Shown piece after piece: positions 56,745 through 64,000 of a stretch of DNA of 64,000 bases. A program made the translations under genes and the position numbers. Position 1 is the first letter of the stretch; every line of letters begins with the position of its first letter. This DNA is from Procambarus clarkii (taxonomy: Eukaryota > Arthropoda > Malacostraca > Decapoda > Cambaridae). The stretch lies in NCBI RefSeq assembly GCF_040958095.1, contig NC_091154.1, positions 46,484,232-46,548,231 of the forward strand. The letters run 5' to 3'. The notes beneath the pieces were generated by a model. The model did not search any database. It saw only the letters and a list, made by a program, of their open reading frames with translations, and was not told the origin of the DNA.

Positions 56745-58205
56745 AGTACCTACGGCTCCCCCCTTGCCGGTGATGTGACGTCATCAGCGTCGCCTGCCAG
56801 CTTATTTCCTCTTATTGGTAGCAGCACGAGGCCTCAGCCGATGCTCGAACCAGATTGGTCGAGTGCCTGGGCACCAGGAGAGCCGCGGCCCCAAGATTTC
56901 CCGCCTTAGGCGACATTCTGTGTTGAAGAACTGTGCTGTCACGACGTGGGAAATCAGGTCCTGGCCAAGACCTTGGTTTTCCCATTTATATCAACCTCCA
57001 GCCAGCCTAAATCGACCCTACGCCGTTCCCCGTTGTAGTCACAGAATCCTGCTACGAAGGAACGCCACTAGTGGTAAAGAAGGGAAGATAAGTGAAGTCA
57101 TAGCCATTACCTGTGCTACCCGCAGGTGCCCCAGGACTGCTTCAAAGTGATCGCGGATCATCGACTTTACCTAGAGCAATCCGTAATTTCATTGCTCCGT
57201 AACTCGGAGAAAGAAGAATCAGGAAGCAATTCTATGTGTTTGAGTGATAATCGTGTGCAAATCTTCGATATTGTAAGCGTGGACTTAGATTATTTCCCGT
57301 CCTCGCCATTGTGTTCCCGGCGTCCCTCGTAGCGCCCTTATTCATACATATATAGATACATACATCTGTGCCATCGTGCTTTCATTCAGCCTTCAGCAAT
57401 ATATCACACTTATGTTTAAAAACCGGTGCATAAGTGTGAGCGCATTTCCAAGTTTATTAGTGGAAAAATATTAGGCGACTTTCGCCTCTATTGTCGCGAG
57501 CGTGCGGGAAACACCAGCTCCCCGCCACACCTCACCACCTCAGGCCCTTGGGCCTGATCTCGCCTTATCACGCTCACTGCCTCTGAGCGGAGTGTCCCAC
57601 CTCAAACCTCCACCTCTCTTCGTCGTCCTTGGCTCGTGCCAAGGACGAGCCAAGGATCAACAGCCGGGGCTAGTGAGTGCGATTGATTGCTTGTGGGTGT
57701 GTCATACCGGTATAAATTAACGTGAGTACTCAAACAATATTTATCTGTATCTTCTATTGTTGTGCAAATTCCTTGTGTTGAATTTAATTCAGCCGTCTGG
57801 TGTTCGTTCTCACTAGTTCCCCTACGGGACCGAGTTCGATTCCCCGAGGAAGCACGATAGGTAAAGACGTGCTACAGCTTTTCTGTGTGAATACTGTGGC
57901 CAGTATTCACCAGAAAGCCAGTGTGATTATCATCTTACACATTCAGTTTTACACATTTAGTTGTCTTAGTGACGTGTGTATTTTACTGTGTTTACTGTGG
58001 TTAGTGTGAGTTTCCATATATACCATCACTGTGTGTTAACACTGTCCATGCCCTTCTGTCTTTATTTCCAGGGGACATGCTGTAAGTCCAAGTAAGATTA
58101 TTTTACTTTGTGTTTATTATTGATTTATTGACACGTGAGTGTGTCAGTGTGGTGTGTTGGTTATTACTATTTTATGTGGTCTCTGTGACCCGGTGTACTT
58201 TGTTA
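56745..58205. other. Unassigned stretch with hairpin and CRE-like motif
   Basis: TGTGACGTCATCAGCGTCGC at 56772-56791 resembles a cAMP-response-type TGACGTCA site and is similar to 63369-63390. A hairpin lies at 57627-57655 (CCTTGGCTCGT, 7-nt loop, ACGAGCCAAGG). A box-B-like GAGTTCGATTCCC is at 57832. It could be the leader or LTR of a retroelement, but no pol was found. Confidence 0.4.
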
Positions 58206-58207
58206 TA

Positions 58208-58477
58208 GTTTATTGTTGTTGGTCTCAGTGACCTGTATTGTTGTTGGTCTCAGTGACCCGTATTGTTGTTGGTCTCAGTGACCTGTATTGTTGTTGGTCT
58301 CAGTGACCCGTATTGTTGTTGGTCTCAGTGACCCGTATTGTTGTTGGTCTCAGTGACCCGTATTGTTGTTGGTCTCAGTGACCTGTATTGTTGTTGGTCT
58401 CAGTGACCCGTATTGTTGTTGGTCTCAGTGACCTGTATTGTTGTTGGTCTCAGTGACCCGTATTGTTGTTGCTCTCA
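58208..58477 (+). repeat. 25-bp minisatellite
   Basis: About 11 units of TATTGTTGTTGGTCTCAGTG plus ACCYG, differing only at one C/T position. Confidence 0.96.
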
Positions 58478-59400
58478 CCCAGCAAACACAGAACGTTTGT
58501 GGACGTTTTTAAATGGTTCCACAAAGGTAATACTGTAACTTTTGACATAAATACGTATATCTGATGTTCTTAAAACCAAAGGATATAACTAAAAACATAT
58601 ATTCTTGAGACACAGTTTTTTAAGATTTATGTAAAAATTTAAAAATAATAGTGAATGCTATGGTATTATAATGTTTTCATGCTTTATATTTAAGAATAAA
58701 TAATTTTCAGTCAACATTTAGTTTTTTTTGTTTACTTTCTGTAAAGCTATCCAATTTACGTTCTTATAACATAAATATAACATTTATATGACGTCAGTAT
58801 AACGTTATTTACACGACATCATTACGTTATTATGATTTTATATTAACGTATAATTCCTGTGTGAAAACCAGAATATATATTGAACTTTATGTTTTAAACC
58901 TTGTAAAGTTATCATAAAACTTGGAATAAGACGGTAAGCATGCTTTACTTATGAAAATATACAAACAAATCAACAAAAACATTTTAACATAAAAAACATA
59001 AACATAACATAAATTAATTGCATGCATGGGAGTTAACTGGAACTCTGTAATATTGCATACATGAACCTTAAGGTACAAACCCAGTGTATTTACTCATGCA
59101 GTTCTTTCCTAAATCTAAATTTTTCCAATTTTTACACTTTGTTTCGAGTTCTGTCTTGTGTTGCTACTTTTAATACCCCATTAATGTCCCCTTTGTTATG
59201 TCCATTCATCCCATTGTGCACCTCTACCATATGTCACTCCTAATTCTTTGCTTTTCTAGAGAATGTAATATAAGCTTTGACAATCTTTCTTCATATGACA
59301 GGTTAACAGGTAGAACAAAGATTACCATTTATATATGGATAACTATTATAAGTCGGTTTGAATGAGTGAATTGCTGCTTGAAGATAGGTATATACACCTG
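58478..59400. other. Unassigned AT-rich stretch
   Basis: Starts with CACCCAGCAAACACAGAACG, a motif I associate with ends of short inverted-repeat elements in marine invertebrates, but no matching end was found. No coding signal. Confidence 0.35.
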
Positions 59401-60200
59401 TGGTACTATCAGATTGCATCGTGGTGAGCCTAAAACCCTTCAGATCCAAGCAAAGGGTAAAATGCCAGCAGATACAATTGCGAACACATTGATACCAAAA
59501 TGAAAGACATATGACGAGAATTGAGGTAACCAAAGTGAAAAGAGTGTTCACATTACATTGCACTAGAGTGCTCCCGGGTTACTTTCTCTCACTTTCTCTG
59601 TTTTGTGCGGATGGTACACCTTGCTTTTGGAGTTTATATGCATTTAAACCTGTAGATAATTCTATTGCTAACACATTGATACCAAAATGAAAGACCTAGG
59701 ATGACAATTGGGGTGACCAAAATGAAAAGAGTGTATACATTTTATCGCTCTTGTGCGCTCCCTGGTAACACACTCTCGCTTACTCTGTTTGTTGCGGATG
59801 GTAAGCCGGGCTTTTGGAGTTTATATGCCTTTAGTCCTGTAGAGAATTCTATTGCGAACACATTGATGCCAAATTGAAAAAACTAGGATGAGAATTGAGG
59901 TAACAAAGTTGAAAAGGGTATACACTTTTCAGTATTATCACGCTCTCTAATGTAATGAGAGTTGCCTGAGGGTGGCTCAGCTTTCTTTTTCTGGTACCCT
60001 TGGCCTACATTCATCTTGTCGGCGGGTGGAGCGCGCTGCTGTCTTTGACATTATATGCACATAGTTCTGTTGGGAATTCTATTGCGAACGCATTGATACC
60101 AAAATGAAAGACATAGGACGAGAATTAAGGTGACAAAGTTGAAAAGAGTATACACTTTTCAGTATTTCCGCGCACTACCAGGGAATGTCCAAACAAAAAT
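59400..60200 (+). repeat. Satellite-like tandem array, about 185-230-bp units
   Basis: Four diverged units marked by GAACACATTGATACCAAAATG, GGATGAGAATTGAGGT and AAAGAGTGTATACA at about 59478, 59663, 59850 and 60080. Units also share TTGGAGTTTATATGC. No coding content. Confidence 0.85.
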
Positions 60201-60559
60201 GGAGAGAGTGGAGGGGTAACTTGCCCAAAACGCGAAAGTGTTTGGGGAGATTAACTTTCGTTCAATACTATTATGCAAAAGGAGCCACACATCTATGGTT
60301 CATCCAATAAAATCAGCAGACTTCTAGATGTTACTACTGCTCGGCTTAGACTCGGTTACAAGTATTTCTGGGAATTCCCATTATCTGCCGATGTAGACCT
60401 GACCAAATGTTAACTGTCAACAAAATTATTCGCACACCCTCCGTCACTATGTGATAGTGAATTCAGAGACAATTCTATAACCAATGTACCAACGATGTGT
60501 CAATATTTCATTCAAAATGATCTGGTACCAGAAATTTTAGCCAAATATCCCCAGTTTGC

Positions 60560-60895
60560 TAACTGTAAGTAGTAACTAAGTGATTGTAACCTATCCACCG
60601 CTGCCCACTGGATGGGGAGCGGTGTGCAGGACAAACATATCAATTGTGACACTAGCTCTCCACATATGTCAGTTGCTTAATTTAGAAACTGTACTTGTGA
60701 TCGATCTCGAACCTATTGTTGATGTGACGACTTATACTGAATTTTGTAACTAGCTCATCAAGATTGTAACTTGCTTAGCTAAATGAATTGTTGGGTTCAG
60801 TCCCTGAGCCCATTATGTGCCTCTGCAACCCTTTCCACTACCGCCCACAAGATGGGTATGGGGTGCATAATAAATGAACTAAACTAACTTTAAGG
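60560..60895 (+). repeat. Dispersed repeat 3' end shared with TIR-12 arms
   Basis: TTTGTAACTAGCTCATCAAG and the following ATTGTAACTTGCTTAGCTAA, then GGGTTCAGTCC, match the TIR-12 right arm at 53818-53890 (and the left arm in antisense). Ends with GGGTGCATAATAAATGAACT and ACTAAC repeats, a LINE-like tail of unknown family. Confidence 0.75.
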
Positions 60896-60896
60896 C

Positions 60897-61643
60897 ATCC
60901 TGAAAGAAAGCTTGGAGGGCTTGAAAAATTGCAGAACGAAGCCTTGAGGATAATCCTTGGGTGCCTTCGTACCACAAAGATACTTAATATGAGAAAGGAA
61001 CTTAATATTCCGAGCGTTGTTTATCGTGTTACTGAAAATAACTGTCAAATTGGTATAAAAATGCTTAGGCTAGCTCATCCTAACCCTTGCACAGAAGCCC
61101 TCCAGAATTTCTTTATTGAATGTAAACATTGTTTCAAATAGATAAATAAAATTGGAACTGAACTCAGAAAGTATCAGATTTATAATTTGTACCAAGAGAG
61201 ACAACAATAGCACTTTCCTGCACTGTAGGAAATTACACCCTTTTCAATTTTAATCCCTCCCTTTCCATCAAAGGAGCAAATTAGAGATCAGTCCCAGCTT
61301 TGTCTTGAGGCAAAGCTCAACGTCTTAAGCCATATTGATGCTCTGTCCACAGAGCATTCTCTCTCTCAAATCATATACACTGAAGGTTTCCTACAGCGCC
61401 CAACGGGTGCAGCTGGAAGTGCAGTTGTCCTGGCAATAGGATATGACTTATATTTTGAGTGGGGAGTCCGTATAAACAACTGGGCCTCTATCCTTCAGAC
61501 TGAACTATTTGCCTTGCTCCTTGCACTGAAATGTGTACAAGTATCCAAACTTGATACATTAGTTGTAAGTGACTCTTTATCATCCTTAATTGCTCTCAAC
61601 TCTTTAAGACATAACTGTAACATGCTTGTGTCTGAAGCTAGAC
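60897..61643 (+). mobile_element. LINE-F (I-group) RT end and RNase H
   Basis: Frame near 60905-61141: LEKLQNEALRIILGCLRTTK then MRKELNIPSVVYRV, the RT C terminus of I-group LINEs. RNase H follows in another frame at about 61365-61640: IIYTEGFLQRPTGAAGSAVV (first Asp is Glu), WASILQTELFALLLALK (Glu), TLVVSDSLSSLIALNSL (Asp). Several breaks. The last RNase H part is replaced by LINE-A2 at about 61644. The C-terminal zinc-like block of this family is seen separately at 21468. Confidence 0.78.
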
Positions 61644-62543
61644 ACAAATACAATCTTGTACAATCAATCAAAATACGATCTTGAAACAGCAACTGAATTT
61701 AATAGCTTCTTTTCATCGTTTGGTGCTCACCTTGCCCGAAAAATCCCAGAGACTCAGACATATGTTACCACATATCTTTCACGCAGCTATCCAAACTCTC
61801 TTCTCCTCTCTCCGGTCAGCCCTACAGATGTTGTGTCCATCATTCACTCGCTAAAAACCAAAGCTGGGAACATTAGTGAAATACCATCGATGGTACACAG
61901 GCGTGCCTCCCATGCCCTTGCACCATCCATAGCACTGCTGTTCAACAAATCCCTAGAGTGTCATACCTTCCCTGATATCCTTAAAAAAGCAAGAGTAACG
62001 CCAGTTCATAAAGGAGGTAACACGGCAGACATAAATAATTACAGACCCATATCGAATCTACCTATATTATCAAAATTATTTTTTTTTTTTTACAAACAGC
62101 TCTACTCCAATCTTGTAAAATTCAATATACTAAGTCCCTGTCAGTTTGGCTTCCGCTCCCAAAAGAGTACCAATGATGCTATTGTTAGTCTGCTTGACTT
62201 AATCTTCTCAGCCCTTGACAAAAGTGAGTTTCCAATTGAACTCTTCATCGGCCTGAGAAAGGCCTTTGATACTGTTAACCATAACTACCTCTTACTTAAA
62301 TTCCACCATTATGGAATCCGTGGCCTTGCCCTAAACTATATCCGATCCTATCTTAGTAACAGACACCAATATGAAGCCATCAATGATATAACCTCTCCCA
62401 CTCTACCACTTAATTACCGTAAAGGTGCCACAGAGCAGCATCCTAGGACCCTCCTGTTTCTTATATACATCAATGATCTCCCTAATGTCTCTAACATACT
62501 TAAACCTATATTGTTGGCTGATGATACTACTCATCTACTCTGA
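61644..62543 (+). pseudogene. LINE-A2 RT, N-terminal two thirds
   Basis: SPVSPTDVVSIIHSLKTKAG, LAPSIALLFNKSLECHTFPD, NYRPISNLPILSKLFFFFYK (a T run replaces part of the usual FEKLIYKQ), CQFGFRSQKSTNDAIVSLL, and the motifs given above. The catalytic Asp pair is kept but Phe before it is Leu. The methionine at 61626 belongs to neighbouring LINE-F sequence and is not a true start. Confidence 0.85.
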
Positions 62544-63325
62544 CCCCAACCCACTCATGTTAAATAATGTTGTAAACAATTAATTAAAAAAAGTCTACTT
62601 GTGGATGTCAACCAACAAACCTCACACAAAACATAGAAAAGACCTACTATATCTTATTTGGAAACAAATCAACAAATGCAATTCAGCTTCAGATAGATAA
62701 TGTAAACATTAGCAATAAAAATGATGGAAAGTTTCTTAGCCTATACTTAGACAAGAGACTCAACTTCCGCACCCATATACAACACATAACTAAAAAGGTT
62801 TCTAAAACAGTTGGTATACTGTTTAAGATCAGATATTATGTACCCTACTCTGCTCTCCTCTCACTCTATTATGCACTTATCTATCCCTATCATTCTTATG
62901 GCGTTTGTGCTTGGGGTTCAACCTCTGCAAACTACCTCAAGCCCATCATCATCCAGTAAAAATCTGCTATCAGGACAATAAATAACTCTACCTTCAGACA
63001 ACACACAGCTCCCTTGTTCAAATCCTTAAACATGCTAAACAAATTCACTCCATACATTCTCCTGTGTAAATTACGTTTATAAAGCCCTTTTTCTAACTGC
63101 AAACCCTGTTCTGAAACTCTTCCTGGACAGATGTAATAGAACACATGGCCACGTCCCCACCAGACATAAATATCTCTTTGATATCCCCAGAGTCAAACTT
63201 AATCTATGTAAACACTCTATGTAAATAAAGGGACCTAGTCTATGGAACTCACTCCCTTATAATGATTTGAAAAGCTGTCCAACTTCTGCCATATTCAAAA
63301 ATAAAACCAAAAAGTACCTGTAGTA
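61644..63325 (+). mobile_element. LINE-A2 copy, plus strand (linker, RT)
   Basis: Open from the linker (YDLETATEFNSFFSSFGAHL) through RT fingers (ARVTPVHKGGNTADINNYRP), motif A (LRKAFDTVNHNYLLLKFHH) to an altered ADD box (LLADDTTHLL) at 62543; the PQGS motif is damaged by a small insertion. After 62543 the RT C-terminal half is readable only in pieces (for example KCNSASD, IHSLWN-like end). The tail is missing: at 63325 unrelated sequence begins. Confidence 0.85.
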
Positions 63326-64000
63326 CTTTTTAAGTACGAGGGAGTAATGCGCAAAGCGTCCCTCACCTGTGACGTCACAGCGTCACCTGACGCCATATCA
63401 ACACATCGGCCATTTTGTCGTCAGTTCAGTCATGGCGAGGACTAACCCTTCATGCAAACTGCACCTACTATCAAGAAGAAGAAGATTTTGTGTTCCACCG
63501 ATAGTATTATCGTAAGTAAGCACTTATATTTTATATTTTATTAAATTAATTGATTCTATTTTTCTGTAATAAAGGTCCAAAGGGTTGTTAAGGAACAAGG
63601 GTGTAGCGATACCGACGCTCAGTGCGCTCAACTCACACCAAAGTATCACCTGTGTAGCTTCTGTAATTAGTGTTAATTAGTTATGCTATAAGATAATGAA
63701 GCGAGTATAAGATTAACTCGCTACAAGGGTACTGTGTTGGGAGGTGAGGGCTGTTACTGGTGTCTGTGGGGATGTGAGGACTTGTACCAACCACTATCAC
63801 CACCAGTACCTTGTCTTGCATCCTGCTTAGTATTCCTATTGAGATATGAAGTATTATTGCATTCATATAATTATTCATTCATTGTCATTACTATTTTTAT
63901 GGGCTATGTTCTGTTACCCTAATGCTTTTTACCCCTGGGCATGTCCATTTACTCTCCAGCCCTTCACAAGCCACTGCTGCACCCCCTCCATGCCCATACT
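63326..64000. other. Unassigned 3' end of window, CRE-like site
   Basis: TGTGACGTCACAGCGTCACC at 63369-63388 contains a palindromic TGACGTCA. GGCCATTTTGTCG at 63410 resembles a YY1-type motif. Such clusters occur in promoters of both genes and retroelements, so this may be an element or gene start, but no transcription unit can be shown. Confidence 0.35.

Overview
This window looks like a transposon graveyard from a large, repeat-rich invertebrate genome, most likely a decapod crustacean such as a crayfish, lobster or shrimp. That placement is an inference from the mix of LINE, SINE, Penelope and Gypsy families and the very long (AC)n arrays; nothing here proves the species. I found no host protein-coding gene, no free-standing tRNA or rRNA gene and no CRISPR array. 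Every recognisable reading frame belongs to a mobile element. I name the families locally: LINE-A and LINE-A2 (tail of ATTT repeats), LINE-B (tail running into AC repeats), LINE-C (PHD/CCCH ORF1), LINE-D (relative of B), LINE-E and LINE-F (I-group, with RNase H), SINE-1, SINE-2 and SINE-3, Gypsy-1 and Gypsy-2, a Penelope fragment, and a 12.3-kb inverted-repeat element called TIR-12.

Layout. 1-5.7 kb: LINE-B copies and one SINE-1 set in AC microsatellites and a 12-bp minisatellite. 5.7-18.4 kb: one nearly complete LINE-C on the minus strand, split by a complete Gypsy-1 (7564-13590, 5-bp target duplication GTATC), a truncated second LINE-C (about 14.2-15.8 kb) and a SINE-2 (about 16.3-16.5 kb). 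18.4-26.5 kb: tails of LINE-D, LINE-B, LINE-A and LINE-F plus a long unassigned stretch. 26.5-28 kb: SINE-1, a Penelope GIY-YIG fragment and SINE-3. 28.6-38.7 kb: a nest of LINE-A/A2 copies in both orientations. 38.7-41.3 kb: LINE-E with a large internal deletion. 42-55.5 kb: Gypsy-2 pol (minus) interrupted by TIR-12 (42805-55108), which has 3.1-kb terminal inverted repeats, an exact 6-bp target duplication TTCATC and an 80-nt hairpin 13 nt inside each end. TIR-12 itself carries a young LINE-B and a SINE-1. 55.5-64 kb: SINE-1, minisatellites, a satellite-like array, LINE-F and LINE-A2 fragments.

How the parts relate. Each of the three SINE families ends in the 3' tail of a different LINE in the same window: SINE-1 with LINE-B, SINE-2 with LINE-C, SINE-3 with LINE-A2. 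SINE-1 and SINE-2 share an almost identical central domain behind different tRNA-like heads, and SINE-3 seems to carry a diverged version. All four SINE-1 heads and most LINE-B 5' ends lie directly against AC-rich DNA, and their 3' ends run into AC repeats, which suggests a LINE/SINE pair that targets (AC)n microsatellites. TIR-12 is the best candidate for an undescribed element: its boundaries are fixed by the interrupted Gypsy-2 frame, but no transposase, integrase or polymerase is visible in it.
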